A program made the position numbers and the translations under genes. A stretch of 64,000 nt of DNA from Rasiella rasia (lineage in GTDB: Bacteria; Bacteroidota; Bacteroidia; Flavobacteriales; Flavobacteriaceae), in contig NZ_CP049057.1 in the NCBI RefSeq assembly GCF_011044175.1, forward strand, positions 2,867,501 to 2,931,500. Direction: 5' to 3'. This document shows, piece by piece, positions 1-10,230 of this stretch. A model generated the notes under the pieces. It saw only the letters and a program-made list of their open reading frames with translations, ran no database searches and was not told the DNA's origin. Every line of letters starts with the position of its first letter. The stretch's first letter is position 1.

Positions 1-101
1 CGTTAAAACCCATTGGAAAATTTAGTATTCCTTCAGACGAAGAAATTAAAGAAAATAACAGAGCAAGAAGTGCAAAACTGCGAATTGCTGAAAAACTATA
101 A
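1..101 (+). CDS. rsmH: RsmH (MraW) 16S rRNA methyltransferase, C-terminal fragment
   Basis: Only the last 33 codons are in the window; the reading frame is open from the left edge and stops at the TAA at 99-101. The tail has the RSAKLR..EK pattern typical of the C-terminus of RsmH, which N4-methylates C1402 of 16S rRNA. In Bacteroidota rsmH directly precedes ftsL in the dcw cluster, and here the next gene starts 15 bases later. The identification rests on this short tail plus position, so the gene body itself is not seen. Confidence 0.8.
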   Translation, partial: LKPIGKFSIPSDEEIKENNRARSAKLRIAEKL

Positions 102-116
102 TAGCCTAGGCTTAAA

Positions 117-434
117 ATGAAAAAAAACTTCTACAACATAATAAAAGGAAAGTTTCTAGTAAGTGACGACGCTCCTAAAAATTGGCGCTTTATCATCTTC
201 CTGAGTTTCTTGGCGCTTATTATGATTGGTAGCAGCCATACGGCCGATAAAAAAGTGCATCATATAGCGCAATTAAGCAATGATGTGAAAGAACTAAAAA
301 GTGAATATCTGGATGTGCGAAAGAAAGTAACGCAAACCAAGATGGAAAGTAAAATTACAGCAGCGTTGGCGTCGCGTGGGCTACAACCAAGCGAAACGCC
401 TCCCAAGAAAATAAGTATAACAAAACAACAGTAG
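117..434 (+). CDS. ftsL: FtsL-like cell division protein
   Basis: A 105-residue bitopic membrane protein: a short basic cytoplasmic N-terminus, one membrane helix at about residues 24-41, then a heptad-like charged stretch (about 46-82) that should form a coiled coil in the periplasm. This layout and the position between rsmH and ftsI match the FtsL-like proteins of Bacteroidota, which belong to the divisome core with FtsQ and scaffold FtsW/FtsI. Sequence similarity to proteobacterial FtsL is low in general, so the call is by topology and context. ftsI begins 4 bases after the stop, which suggests coupled translation. Confidence 0.8.
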   Translation: MKKNFYNIIKGKFLVSDDAPKNWRFIIFLSFLALIMIGSSHTADKKVHHIAQLSNDVKELKSEYLDVRKKVTQTKMESKITAALASRGLQPSETPPKKISITKQQ

Positions 435-438
435 CGCG

Positions 439-2442
439 GTGCCAATAGAAGAAAAGAACATATTAAACCGCTTATATTTTGTCGCTGGAGGTATGTTCCT
501 CTTTGCGTTACTTATTGCTGTGAAATTAGCCGATATTCAATTTGTTGAAGGCGATAAATACCGAGATCTCGCGCTTAAAAATACAACTCAAAACTTTACA
601 ATTCCTGCCAATCGCGGTAATGTTTATGCAGACGACGGTAGTTTGCTTGCTAGCTCGGTTCCGAAATATGATATATACTTCGATGCTGTAACGGTTTCTT
701 CAGAAGACTTCAAAGAGAACCTCGTGCCACTTTCAAAAGAACTAAGCAAGTTACTGGGTAGAAATCCTTCATATTACCAAAAACGATTGCGAAAAGCACG
801 CTCTAATAAAAATCGCTACCTGAAAATAGCTAAAGATTTAGGGTATTCAGAATATGTGATGATGAAGAAAATGCCGCTTTTCAGAAAAGGGCCATACCGA
901 GGAGGAATTATAGTAAGGCAGAAAACCGTGCGCGAACACCCAATGGAAAAAATTGGTGCTCGTTTGGTCGGAGATGAAGATAGAAATAGACCAGGGCATT
1001 ATGTGGTAGGCTTGGAAGGTGCATTTAACGAAAAACTTAAAGGGAAGGAAGGAAAACGTCTTAAGCAGAAAATTGCAAAAGGTCAGTGGAAACCAGTTTA
1101 TGACGAGAACGAAGTAGAACCACAAGATGGTTACGATGTAGTTTCTACCATTAATGTAAACATGCAAGATATTGCACACCACGCGCTGCTAAAACAATTA
1201 GAGTTATACGAGGCTGATCACGGTTGTGTAATTGTAATGGAGGTGGCGACAGGAGAAATTAAGGCGGTTTCAAATTTAGGGAAGAACAAGAACGGAGGCT
1301 ATTATGAGCGCTTAAATTACGCTGTTGGAGAAAGTACAGAGCCAGGCTCTACCTTCAAAACCATCGCAATGACGGTTGCTTTAGATCAAAAAGTGATTGA
1401 CACATCGACAGTGGTCGATACCCAAGAGGGTAGATTTAGAATATATGGACGTACAATTACAGATTCTAAGCGTGGTGGGTATGGTAAAATTTCCGCAGCA
1501 AGAGCGCTAGAGGTCTCATCAAATATTGGACTGGCAAGACTAATAGATGATGCGTATAAAAACAACCCGAATAAATTTACCAATCAAGTTAGGAGTTGGG
1601 GTTTAAATGATGTTATCGGAATTCCAATTAAAGGAGAAGGTGTTCCGGATATTCCACAAAAAGGTTCAAGTAATTGGAGTAGAAATGCCTTGCCTTCTAT
1701 GGCTTATGGGTATAACTTAAAAATGACCCCTTTACAGATACTTACTTTTTATAATGCCATTGCTAACAATGGTACCATGGTAAAGCCACACTTTATTAAA
1801 GAAATTAGGTCTTGGAATCAGCAAGTAGAGACGTTTTCTACAGAAGTGATTCATGAGCAGATTGCTTCGGAAACTACCATTAATAAGATACAGGAGATTC
1901 TATTGAACATAGTAAAACGTGGAACTGGAAAGAGTCTGTATTCTGAAAATTTTTCTATGGCAGGTAAAACTGGAACCGCAAGAACAGAATACGGAAATAT
2001 TGAAGCTTGGAACAAAGACAGAAAGTATGTCTCTTCTTTTGCTGGTTATTTTCCTGCTAAAAACCCTAAATATTCCTGTATAGTAGTTATTCATAAACCA
2101 AGTACAACAAAAGGATATTACGGCGCAGATGTTACTGGACCTGTGTTTAAAAGAATTGCACAGAAAATTTTTACAGATTCACCTATAAAAGCGGAAGTAA
2201 CTAATATTAACGTGGTTGATACAGCACTCGCACAAGATTACGAAAACTATTATACCAAAGTGCAAGCCGTGCGAAAAAAGGTGCCTAATGTAGCTGGAAT
2301 GGCTGGAATGGATGCGGTGTCGCTCTTAGAAAACATGGGGTTGAAAGTTAAAATCGAAGGAAACGGTTCTGTGAAGTCTCAAAGTATTCCTTCTGGAGAA
2401 GCAGTGAAAAAGGGTCAAACCATTATACTTACACTATCTTGA
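439..2442 (+). CDS. ftsI: FtsI, division-specific penicillin-binding protein (transpeptidase)
   Basis: A class B penicillin-binding protein of 667 residues that crosslinks septal peptidoglycan. The N-terminal membrane helix (about residues 12-32) is followed by the dimerisation domain and the transpeptidase domain with all three motifs: SxxK (S304-T-F-K), SxN (S360-S-N, in VSSN) and KTG (K510-T-G). A single PASTA domain occupies about the last 60 residues (from VPNVAGM to the end), as is usual in Bacteroidota FtsI. The start is GTG at 439, four bases after ftsL. The stop TGA overlaps the next gene's start (TTGA). Confidence 0.96.
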   Translation: MPIEEKNILNRLYFVAGGMFLFALLIAVKLADIQFVEGDKYRDLALKNTTQNFTIPANRGNVYADDGSLLASSVPKYDIYFDAVTVSSEDFKENLVPLSKELSKLLGRNPSYYQKRLRKARSNKNRYLKIAKDLGYSEYVMMKKMPLFRKGPYRGGIIVRQKTVREHPMEKIGARLVGDEDRNRPGHYVVGLEGAFNEKLKGKEGKRLKQKIAKGQWKPVYDENEVEPQDGYDVVSTINVNMQDIAHHALLKQLELYEADHGCVIVMEVATGEIKAVSNLGKNKNGGYYERLNYAVGESTEPGSTFKTIAMTVALDQKVIDTSTVVDTQEGRFRIYGRTITDSKRGGYGKISAARALEVSSNIGLARLIDDAYKNNPNKFTNQVRSWGLNDVIGIPIKGEGVPDIPQKGSSNWSRNALPSMAYGYNLKMTPLQILTFYNAIANNGTMVKPHFIKEIRSWNQQVETFSTEVIHEQIASETTINKIQEILLNIVKRGTGKSLYSENFSMAGKTGTARTEYGNIEAWNKDRKYVSSFAGYFPAKNPKYSCIVVIHKPSTTKGYYGADVTGPVFKRIAQKIFTDSPIKAEVTNINVVDTALAQDYENYYTKVQAVRKKVPNVAGMAGMDAVSLLENMGLKVKIEGNGSVKSQSIPSGEAVKKGQTIILTLS

Positions 2443-3905
2443 TTGTACTACGCGATATATTGTATAAAGTAACCCTCGAAAAGGTGGTGGGTAATACTGC
2501 TGTGGCTATTCGCGATTTACATTTTGACAGTCGCCAAGTTGGTTTAGATGATGTTTTTATTGCGATAGCCGGAACACAAAGCGATGGACATAGCTACATA
2601 AAAAAGGCGGTAGACCAGGGAGCCATCGCTGTAATTTGCGAGCAGATGCCTGAACAACTGGTAAATGGTGTTACGTATGTGCAGGTGAACAATAGCAAGC
2701 AGGCTATGGCTGTAATGGCAGCAAATTTTTATGGAAACCCATCAGAAAAGCTTAAGCTAATTGGTATTACTGGAACCAACGGTAAAACCACTATTTCTAC
2801 CTTATTATTTAATCTATTTACCGCTGCTGGTTATGCCTGCGGCTTGCTCTCTACTGTAAAAATTCTAGTGGGCACAACAGAATACAAAGCAACGCATACC
2901 ACCCCAGATAGTATTACCATTAATAAGTATTTAGCCGAAATGGTATCGGCCGGAATAGCATTCTGTTTCATGGAGGTGAGCAGTCATGGAATTCACCAAA
3001 AACGAACAGAGGGTCTTTTATTTGCTGGTGGAATTTTTACCAATTTAAGTCACGATCATTTAGACTATCACAAAGATTTTAAAGAATATCGCGATGTGAA
3101 AAAGTCATTTTTTGATCAACTCCCAAAAAATGCATTCGCTTTAATAAATGCAGATGATAAAAATGGAAGTGTGATGCTTCAAAATACTTCGGCAAAAAAA
3201 TATACCTATGCCTTAAAAAGCTATGCCGATTACAAAGCACAGATTCTTGAGAATCAGTTTTCGGGTTTATTGCTGAAAATTAATAATAATGAATTGTGGG
3301 TTAGACTTATCGGAAATTTTAACGCGTATAACCTACTCGCTATTTATGCAACTGCAGAGCTGTTGGGCTTAGAGCAGTTGGAAACACTACAATTGCTAAG
3401 TACGTTAGAAAGTGTTGATGGGCGATTTCAATTTAAAATTTCAGAAAAGGAGAAAATCACAGCTATTGTAGATTATGCCCATACTCCCGACGCCTTAAAA
3501 AATGTCTTAGAGACTATAAATACAATCCGTACAGGTAATGAAACTTTAATTACAGTTGTTGGCTGTGGTGGCGATAGAGATGTAGCAAAGCGACCTAAAA
3601 TGGCAAAAATCGCCGCCCAATTAAGTACTAAGGTTGTTTTTACTAGTGACAACCCAAGAAGTGAAGATCCAGTATCAATAATTGAACAAATGGAAGGTGG
3701 TGTGCCTCCAGAGCATTTCAAAAAAACACTTTCTATTACCGATAGAAAACAAGCTATTAAAACTGCGTGCCAGATGGCAGAAGCTAACGACATTATTTTG
3801 ATCGCCGGAAAGGGTCATGAAACCTATCAGGAAATTAACGGTGAGCGAACCGACTTTGATGATTTTAAAATTGTAAACCAATTATTAACCGCCCTAAACA
3901 AATAA
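2439..3905 (+). CDS. murE: MurE, UDP-MurNAc-L-Ala-D-Glu:diaminopimelate ligase
   Basis: A Mur ligase of 488 residues that adds the third amino acid to the peptidoglycan stem peptide in the cytoplasm. The ATP-binding loop TGTNGKTT is at residues 111-118. The DNPR signature at 404-407 (SDNPRSEDP) is the motif known to recognise meso-diaminopimelate, so this organism should have DAP-type peptidoglycan. The start is TTG at 2439, overlapping the ftsI stop by four bases; the N-terminus LxxILYKV fits flavobacterial MurE and there is no ATG nearby. mraY follows after one base. Confidence 0.96.
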   Translation: MIVLRDILYKVTLEKVVGNTAVAIRDLHFDSRQVGLDDVFIAIAGTQSDGHSYIKKAVDQGAIAVICEQMPEQLVNGVTYVQVNNSKQAMAVMAANFYGNPSEKLKLIGITGTNGKTTISTLLFNLFTAAGYACGLLSTVKILVGTTEYKATHTTPDSITINKYLAEMVSAGIAFCFMEVSSHGIHQKRTEGLLFAGGIFTNLSHDHLDYHKDFKEYRDVKKSFFDQLPKNAFALINADDKNGSVMLQNTSAKKYTYALKSYADYKAQILENQFSGLLLKINNNELWVRLIGNFNAYNLLAIYATAELLGLEQLETLQLLSTLESVDGRFQFKISEKEKITAIVDYAHTPDALKNVLETINTIRTGNETLITVVGCGGDRDVAKRPKMAKIAAQLSTKVVFTSDNPRSEDPVSIIEQMEGGVPPEHFKKTLSITDRKQAIKTACQMAEANDIILIAGKGHETYQEINGERTDFDDFKIVNQLLTALNK

Positions 3906-3906
3906 G

Positions 3907-5139
3907 ATGCTGTATTATCTATTCGAATTTTTAGAGAAAAACTACCAAATGCCAGGGGCAAGTCTTTTTGGATTTATAACCTTCCGTGCAGCATTGGCGG
4001 TGATTACATCTCTAATTATAGCAACTTTTTTTGGTAAAAAAATCATCAGGATTCTGCAACGTAAGCAAATGGGGGAGCAAATACGAGATTTAGGTTTGGA
4101 GGGCCAGAATGAAAAGGCAGGAACTCCAACCATGGGAGGACTGATTATAATTTTAGCAACATTAGTACCTGTGTTGCTATTTGCAAGACTTGAGAATATT
4201 TATGTGATTATGCTTATTGTAACCACGCTTTGGATGGGGGCAATTGGGTTCTTAGATGATTACTTAAAAAAGTTTAAAAAAGACAAAGCAGGACTTCCTG
4301 GAAAGTTTAAGGTTATAGGTCAAGTAGGACTCGGAATATTTGTAGGAGCTGTGATGTTTTTTCACCCCGATGTTACTATTAAACGAGAAAAGGTAAACCC
4401 CGTAAATTCTCAAGAGGCAATTACACAAAATTCGCCAATAGAGTTTTACAACGCTGAAAGATCGCTGCAAACCACGATACCTTTTGTAAAAGAGAATGAA
4501 TTTAACTACGAAAGCCTTGTAGGTTGGATGGGCGATACTGCCAAAGATTATGTGTGGCTTGTTTTTATTCCAATTGTCATTTTTATTATTACTGCGGTCT
4601 CTAACGGGGCAAACCTTACAGATGGTATAGACGGCCTCGCAGCGGGTACGTCGGCTATTATTGCTGTAACCTTAGCGCTCTTTGCATGGGTTTCTGGTAA
4701 TGTTGTTTTTTCAGATTATCTCAATGTCATGTACATACCCAACACAGGTGAGGTAACCATCTTCATTACTGCTTTTGTTGGTGCGCTCATCGGTTTTCTA
4801 TGGTATAACGCATATCCAGCCCAAGTATTTATGGGAGATACAGGAAGTTTAACAATTGGAGGTATTATCGCAGTGTTAGCTATAATTATTAGAAAAGAAC
4901 TGCTTATACCCCTGCTATGTGGAGTTTTCTTGATGGAAAATATTTCTGTTGTCATGCAAGTGGGTTGGTTTAAATACACCCGAAAACGATTTGGAGAAGG
5001 AAGAAGAATTTTTAGGATGTCGCCATTGCATCATCATTATCAAGTAAAAGGATTTCATGAAAGTAAAATAGTTACACGATTTTGGATTGTCGGGATTTTC
5101 TTGGCGATACTCACGATTGTAACCTTGAAAATTAGGTAG
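3907..5139 (+). CDS. mraY: MraY, phospho-MurNAc-pentapeptide transferase
   Basis: A polytopic inner-membrane enzyme that transfers phospho-MurNAc-pentapeptide onto undecaprenyl phosphate to make lipid I. The aspartate pair D117-D118 (LDDYLKK), the [15 protein letters not shown] segment, MGDTGS and the histidine-rich SPLHHHY motif are all present. At 410 residues it is longer than the roughly 360 of E. coli MraY. The extra length is a polar insertion at about residues 153-210 between membrane helices, which is a feature of Bacteroidota MraY. The ATG starts one base after the murE stop. Confidence 0.96.
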   Translation: MLYYLFEFLEKNYQMPGASLFGFITFRAALAVITSLIIATFFGKKIIRILQRKQMGEQIRDLGLEGQNEKAGTPTMGGLIIILATLVPVLLFARLENIYVIMLIVTTLWMGAIGFLDDYLKKFKKDKAGLPGKFKVIGQVGLGIFVGAVMFFHPDVTIKREKVNPVNSQEAITQNSPIEFYNAERSLQTTIPFVKENEFNYESLVGWMGDTAKDYVWLVFIPIVIFIITAVSNGANLTDGIDGLAAGTSAIIAVTLALFAWVSGNVVFSDYLNVMYIPNTGEVTIFITAFVGALIGFLWYNAYPAQVFMGDTGSLTIGGIIAVLAIIIRKELLIPLLCGVFLMENISVVMQVGWFKYTRKRFGEGRRIFRMSPLHHHYQVKGFHESKIVTRFWIVGIFLAILTIVTLKIR

Positions 5140-5175
5140 ACGTAAGGGCGTTTAGAATTCCGTTTATAAAGAAAA

Positions 5176-6510
5176 ATGAATAGAAGACTTGTCATATTAG
5201 GAGCAGGAGAAAGTGGTGTAGGAACGGCGGTTCTTGGAAAACAAAGAGGATACGAAGTGTTTGTTTCTGACTTCGGAAAAATTAAAGAAACGTACAAACA
5301 AGTTCTTATACATAACAATTTAGATTGGGAAGAAGAAGGGCATACAGTTGCTAAGATTTTAAATGCTCAACTAGTGATGAAAAGCCCTGGGATTCCAGAC
5401 AATGCAGCTATTGTGCAACAGCTAAACGAGGCTGGGGTGCCTGTGATTTCTGAAATAGAATTTGCGGCTCAATTTACAGAAGCTACACTGGTGGGTATTA
5501 CAGGAAGTAATGGTAAAACAACAACTGCCACGCTAACCTATGAGTTGCTGAAAGATGAATTAAATGTGGCTTTAGGAGGAAATATAGGTAAGAGTTTTGC
5601 CGAACAAGTTTCTGAGAATCGCTACGAGAATTTTGTGCTGGAGCTTAGTAGTTTTCAGTTAGACGGAATTAAAAATTTTGCGCCGCATATTGCCGTGCTT
5701 ACCAATCTAAGCCCAGATCATTTAGATCGATATGATTATAACTATCAGAAGTATATCGATTCTAAATTTAGAATAACAATGAACCAAACTGAAGCAGATT
5801 TTTTTATCTACGACGGTGATGATTCTGAAATACTTACATGGTTGGAAAATCATGAAATAAAAGCAAAGAAGTTGCCTTTTTCACTTCATAAAGAAGTAGC
5901 AGAAGGCGCCTATATAAAAAATAACGAACTAATAATAACCTTACATAACACCAAACAAACTATGCCACTCGCATCACTCGGATTACAAGGACAACACAAT
6001 ATTAAAAATGCTATGGCAGCCAGTACCGTAGCTACTTTATTAAAAATAAGAAAAGCTACAATTCGAGAGAGTTTAGAGCGCTTTCAAGGGGTAGAACATC
6101 GTTTAGAGAAAGTACTCAAAATTAACAACGTTATGTATGTTAACGATAGCAAAGCTACCAATGTAAATGCAACTTTTTATGCGCTCGATAGCATGGAAAC
6201 ACCCACTGTTTGGATTGTTGGTGGTGTAGATAAAGGCAACGATTACTCAGAGTTGCTGCCATTGGTAAATGAAAAGGTGAAGGCCATCGTTTGCTTGGGT
6301 GTAGATAACGAAAAGATTAAACGAGCTTTTGGAAATATTGTAGATCTCATTGTAGAAACTGCGGGCATGGAAGAAGCGGTGAAAGTTGCTTATAAAATCG
6401 CAGAGCGAAACAACACCGTTTTGTTAAGTCCAGCTTGTGCAAGTTTCGATTTGTTTGAGAATTACGAAGATCGAGGACGTCAGTTTAAAGAAGCAGTAAG
6501 ACAATTATAA
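5176..6510 (+). CDS. murD: MurD, UDP-MurNAc-L-alanine:D-glutamate ligase
   Basis: The second Mur ligase of the cluster, 444 residues, adding D-glutamate in the cytoplasm. It shows the N-terminal Rossmann-like GAGESGVG (residues 9-16), the ATP-binding TGSNGKTTT loop, the VLTNLSPDHLDRY segment with metal- and substrate-binding residues, and the C-terminal SPACASFD motif characteristic of MurD. It begins 36 bases after mraY and ends 9 bases before ftsW. Confidence 0.95.
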   Translation: MNRRLVILGAGESGVGTAVLGKQRGYEVFVSDFGKIKETYKQVLIHNNLDWEEEGHTVAKILNAQLVMKSPGIPDNAAIVQQLNEAGVPVISEIEFAAQFTEATLVGITGSNGKTTTATLTYELLKDELNVALGGNIGKSFAEQVSENRYENFVLELSSFQLDGIKNFAPHIAVLTNLSPDHLDRYDYNYQKYIDSKFRITMNQTEADFFIYDGDDSEILTWLENHEIKAKKLPFSLHKEVAEGAYIKNNELIITLHNTKQTMPLASLGLQGQHNIKNAMAASTVATLLKIRKATIRESLERFQGVEHRLEKVLKINNVMYVNDSKATNVNATFYALDSMETPTVWIVGGVDKGNDYSELLPLVNEKVKAIVCLGVDNEKIKRAFGNIVDLIVETAGMEEAVKVAYKIAERNNTVLLSPACASFDLFENYEDRGRQFKEAVRQL

Positions 6511-6519
6511 GAAACAAGT

Positions 6520-7722
6520 GTGAACAATTTTTTCAAAAACATACAAGGTGATAAAGCAATCTGGGCAGTAGCAGGCCTGCTAGCGCTTTTTTCCTTCTTG
6601 CCGGTATACAGCGCAAGTAGTAACTTGGCATATCTGTATGGCGATGGAAATACCTTTAAGTTTTTACTGAAACATCTGGCACATTTATTATTAGGGTTCG
6701 CCATTCTATATGGTGTACACAAAATTCCTTACCATTATTTTAAAGGACTCTCAATCATTGCCTTGCCTATTGTAGTGCTGCTGTTAATATTTACGATGGC
6801 ACAAGGAAACACAATAGAAGGGGCAAATGCAAGTCGGTGGATTAGAGTGCCCTTTGTTGGAGTAACATTTCAAACATCTACGCTTGCTGCAGTAGTATTG
6901 CTAACCTATGTAGCTCGATATTTAAGTCGTATAAAAGATAGGGTGGTTACTTTTAAAGAAACACTTATCCCGCTTTGGCTTCCGGTGTTTTTGGTACTTG
7001 CGCTTATACTTCCTGCCAACTTTTCTACCACTGCTATCATTTTTGCAATGGTAGTTATCGTTGTTTTTATAGGTGGATACCCATTGCGATACTTAGGAAT
7101 TATTCTAGGAGTTGGGTTTGTAATCTTGGCACTTTTTGTGCTAACGGCAAAGGCATTTCCCGGTGTGTTTCCAAACCGTGTAGATACATGGATGAGTAGG
7201 ATAGAAAACTTTACAGACAAAGAAGATACCGAAGGGGATTATCAAATTGAAAAGGCCAAAATTGCAATCGCCTCTGGAGGTGTAAGTGGTTTAGGTCCTG
7301 GAAAAAGTGTGCAAAAGAACTTTCTGCCACAGTCGTCTTCAGATTTTATCTATGCCATTATTGTTGAAGAATTTGGAATTGTTGGCGGACTCTTTTTAAT
7401 GTTTTTATACCTAGCACTCTTATTTAGGCTTGTTGTTGTGGCACACAAATCTAGTTCTATGTTCGGAAAGCTTCTAGTGATAGGGGTGGGGTTGCCCATT
7501 GTTTTTCAAGCACTCATAAATATGGCGGTGGCTGTTGAGTTATTCCCAGTTACTGGACAAACGTTACCCTTAATTAGTAGCGGTGGGACAAGTATCTGGA
7601 TGACCTGCTTGGCGCTGGGAATGGTGTTGAGTGTTGCGGCAAAAAGAGAAGTTCAAAAAAGAGAGACCGAAGAAGGTGAAGTGCTAGAAAATCCGTTAGA
7701 CATTTTAAGCGAAACTATTTAA
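6520..7722 (+). CDS. ftsW: FtsW, septal peptidoglycan polymerase (SEDS family)
   Basis: A SEDS-family integral membrane protein of 400 residues with about ten hydrophobic segments. It polymerises lipid II at the septum together with FtsI. Family hallmarks near the C-terminus are [11 protein letters not shown], the EEFGIVGG helix start and [14 protein letters not shown]. The start is GTG at 6520; no nearby in-frame ATG fits the usual N-terminal length. A short charged tail after the last helix is cytoplasmic. Confidence 0.95.
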   Translation: MNNFFKNIQGDKAIWAVAGLLALFSFLPVYSASSNLAYLYGDGNTFKFLLKHLAHLLLGFAILYGVHKIPYHYFKGLSIIALPIVVLLLIFTMAQGNTIEGANASRWIRVPFVGVTFQTSTLAAVVLLTYVARYLSRIKDRVVTFKETLIPLWLPVFLVLALILPANFSTTAIIFAMVVIVVFIGGYPLRYLGIILGVGFVILALFVLTAKAFPGVFPNRVDTWMSRIENFTDKEDTEGDYQIEKAKIAIASGGVSGLGPGKSVQKNFLPQSSSDFIYAIIVEEFGIVGGLFLMFLYLALLFRLVVVAHKSSSMFGKLLVIGVGLPIVFQALINMAVAVELFPVTGQTLPLISSGGTSIWMTCLALGMVLSVAAKREVQKRETEEGEVLENPLDILSETI

Positions 7723-7742
7723 CAACTGAAATTTTAAAAGAG

Positions 7743-8855
7743 ATCAAAACTAAAACTCCATACAAATTTATAATTAGCGGTGGCGGTACTGGCGGTCATA
7801 TATATCCTGCAATTGCTATTGCTAACGAGTTGAAGGTTCGTTATCCAGATGCACAATTTTTGTTCGTAGGGGCTAGCGACCGTATGGAAATGGAGAAAGT
7901 ACCACAGGCTGGCTACGAAATTATAGGTCTATGGATTTCGGGTCTTCAGCGTAGTTTAAATTTCAAAAATTTAATGTTTCCTTTTAAGTTAATTTCTAGT
8001 TTGCTGAAATCTAAGAGCATTATAAAAAAGTTTAAACCAAATGCCGCAATAGGTACGGGTGGCTATGCAAGTGCACCACTGTTGAAAGCAGCTTCCGGCA
8101 AGGGTATTCCTTGTCTTATTCAGGAGCAAAATAGTCATGCAGGCATTACAAATAAATGGCTAAGTAAATCGGTTACTACAATTTGTACAGCTTATGACGG
8201 TATGGAACGTTTTTTTCCTTCAGAAAAAATTGTTTTAACTGGAAATCCGGTACGACAAGATTTATTAGAGATTGCAAGTAAAAGAACCGAGGCACAGAAC
8301 TTTTTTAACCTAAATGAATCTAATAAAACCATTTTAGTACTTGGCGGAAGTTTGGGTGCTAGAAAAATAAATCAATTAGTAGCTAACACCTTGCCTTATT
8401 TTATTGAAAAGGATATCCAGCTTATCTGGCAATGTGGAAAATTATACGAAAGCGATTATAAGACTATGGCTACCGAATCAATTCAGGTGCACCCATTTTT
8501 AAACAGAATGGATTTAGCGTATGCCGCGGCAGATGTCATTATTTCAAGGGCGGGAGCGCTTTCGGTTTCAGAATTATGCCTGGTGGGTAAACCAGTTATT
8601 TTTATTCCGTCGCCTAACGTTTCCGAAGATCATCAAACCAAAAACGCTTTGTCTATTTCAGAAAAAAATGCGGCAATTCTACTGCGGGAAAAGGAGGCTG
8701 ATAATGATTTTCAAGAGACCATAGGTTCCTTGTTAACAGACGTGGTTAGACAACAGGAACTTTCAGAAAATATTAGAAAATTGGCACGGCCAAATGCGGC
8801 AAAAGATATTGTAGATGAGGTAGATAAGCTACTAAGAAATACTAGAAAAGTGTAA
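7743..8855 (+). CDS. murG: MurG, GlcNAc transferase (lipid II synthesis); non-canonical start
   Basis: The enzyme adds GlcNAc to lipid I on the inner face of the membrane. The N-terminal glycine loop GGGTGGH (encoded at 7779-7799), the GTGGYAS segment, QEQNSHAG, and the C-terminal GGSLGA and [10 protein letters not shown] motifs identify MurG. The first canonical start codon in frame is TTG at 7830, which would delete the essential glycine loop. Between the in-frame stop at 7677-7679 and the loop there is no ATG, GTG or TTG. The best candidates are ATC at 7743 (370 residues, starting xKTKTPYKF) or ATT at 7731. I chose 7743 because the product then resembles family N-termini; a base error turning ATG into ATC or ATT would look the same. 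Confidence 0.85.
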   Translation: MKTKTPYKFIISGGGTGGHIYPAIAIANELKVRYPDAQFLFVGASDRMEMEKVPQAGYEIIGLWISGLQRSLNFKNLMFPFKLISSLLKSKSIIKKFKPNAAIGTGGYASAPLLKAASGKGIPCLIQEQNSHAGITNKWLSKSVTTICTAYDGMERFFPSEKIVLTGNPVRQDLLEIASKRTEAQNFFNLNESNKTILVLGGSLGARKINQLVANTLPYFIEKDIQLIWQCGKLYESDYKTMATESIQVHPFLNRMDLAYAAADVIISRAGALSVSELCLVGKPVIFIPSPNVSEDHQTKNALSISEKNAAILLREKEADNDFQETIGSLLTDVVRQQELSENIRKLARPNAAKDIVDEVDKLLRNTRKV

Positions 8856-8856
8856 A

Positions 8857-10230
8857 GTGAATATTCTTCATAACATAGAAAATATATACTTCGTTGGCAT
8901 TGGCGGAATTGGGATGAGTGCCCTTGCTCGCTTTGCGAAATTGAAGGGCCTTGCCGTGTCTGGTTACGATAAAACCGAGACAACACTTACTAGGCTATTA
9001 GCTTCTGAAGGAATTGATATTACCTATGAAGATACCATTGCTGAAATTTCAGAGAGGGTAAAAAACGAACGTACTACTCTGGTGGTCTATACCCCAGCGA
9101 TACCTAAGAATAATAACATACTCAATTGGTTTATAAGCGAAAATTACAACGTCATAAAGCGCTCACAGTTGCTTGGTGAGGTTACAAAGAACACTTTATG
9201 TTTGGCAGTCGCTGGCACTCATGGTAAAACAACAACTTCGGCTATTTTAGGTCATTTGTTGGCTTCCTGTGAGATGCCGGTCACTGCTTTTTTAGGAGGA
9301 ATTGCAGAGAACTATAAGTCTAATTTTATAAGTAAAGGAACTGAAATTACGGTAGTTGAAGCAGATGAATTTGATCGCTCGTTTCTTACATTAAGTCCAG
9401 ATATAGCTTGTGTTACTTCTATGGATGCAGATCATCTAGATATCTACGGAAATGCAAACGCAATTGAAGAGGGGTTTAAAGAATTTGCAGCACTCGTAGA
9501 GAAGAAAGAAAATTTATTACATAAAAAAGGGTTGCCATTATCTGGGCAAACAGTGGCAATTGAGGAGGAGGCAGCTTTTGAAGCGCAAGAGGTGCGCATA
9601 GAAAATGGAGCTTATGTGTTCAATTTAAAAACTCCAAAACAAACCGTACAAGATTTACAATTTTACCTGCCCGGACATCATAACCTACACAATGCAGTAA
9701 CAGCCTTGGGAATGGCAATTTTAGCAGGTTCCCCGACCGATTGTTTACCCAAGGCTTTAGCTTCTTTTAAGGGAGTAGATCGACGCTTCTCTTATAGAAT
9801 TAGAAGTAATGATTTGGTGCTAATAGACGATTATGCACACCACCCTACAGAGATAAATGCGCTCTATCAGGCGGTTTCAGAAATGTACCCAAACGATAAA
9901 AAAGTTATTGTTTTTCAACCACATCTTTTTAGTCGAACCAAAGATTTTGCTGTGGGTTTTGCTGAAAGTTTAGCGCAATTTGACGAAGTATGTTTGTTAG
10001 ATATCTATCCGGCTCGAGAGATGCCAATAGAGGGCGTGACTTCACAATGGCTTGCAGATTTAATTCGTGAAGTTGATGATAACAAAACCAATACATTGGT
10101 TCCTACTATACTATCGAAATCTCAAATAGCTACGTTTCTAAAAAAATCGGATTGTCGAATTAAGCTTATGGTTGGAGCAGGAGATATTGGTGCTGAGGTT
10201 CAGCAGGTAACAAAAGAATTAGCCAAATGA
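8857..10230 (+). CDS. murC: MurC, UDP-MurNAc:L-alanine ligase
   Basis: The first Mur ligase of the stem-peptide pathway, 457 residues. It carries the N-terminal FVGIGGIGMS dinucleotide-like loop, the ATP-binding AGTHGKTT loop (about residues 119-126), the EADEFDRSF segment and the DDYAHHP motif typical of MurC. The start is GTG at 8857, one base after the murG stop. The last four bases overlap ftsQ (ATGA). Confidence 0.96.
   Translation: MNILHNIENIYFVGIGGIGMSALARFAKLKGLAVSGYDKTETTLTRLLASEGIDITYEDTIAEISERVKNERTTLVVYTPAIPKNNNILNWFISENYNVIKRSQLLGEVTKNTLCLAVAGTHGKTTTSAILGHLLASCEMPVTAFLGGIAENYKSNFISKGTEITVVEADEFDRSFLTLSPDIACVTSMDADHLDIYGNANAIEEGFKEFAALVEKKENLLHKKGLPLSGQTVAIEEEAAFEAQEVRIENGAYVFNLKTPKQTVQDLQFYLPGHHNLHNAVTALGMAILAGSPTDCLPKALASFKGVDRRFSYRIRSNDLVLIDDYAHHPTEINALYQAVSEMYPNDKKVIVFQPHLFSRTKDFAVGFAESLAQFDEVCLLDIYPAREMPIEGVTSQWLADLIREVDDNKTNTLVPTILSKSQIATFLKKSDCRIKLMVGAGDIGAEVQQVTKELAK

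Noticed and set aside
7830-8855. TTG 7830 as the murG start
   Set aside because: It removes the GGGTGGH loop that all MurG proteins need, so it is almost surely not the real start.
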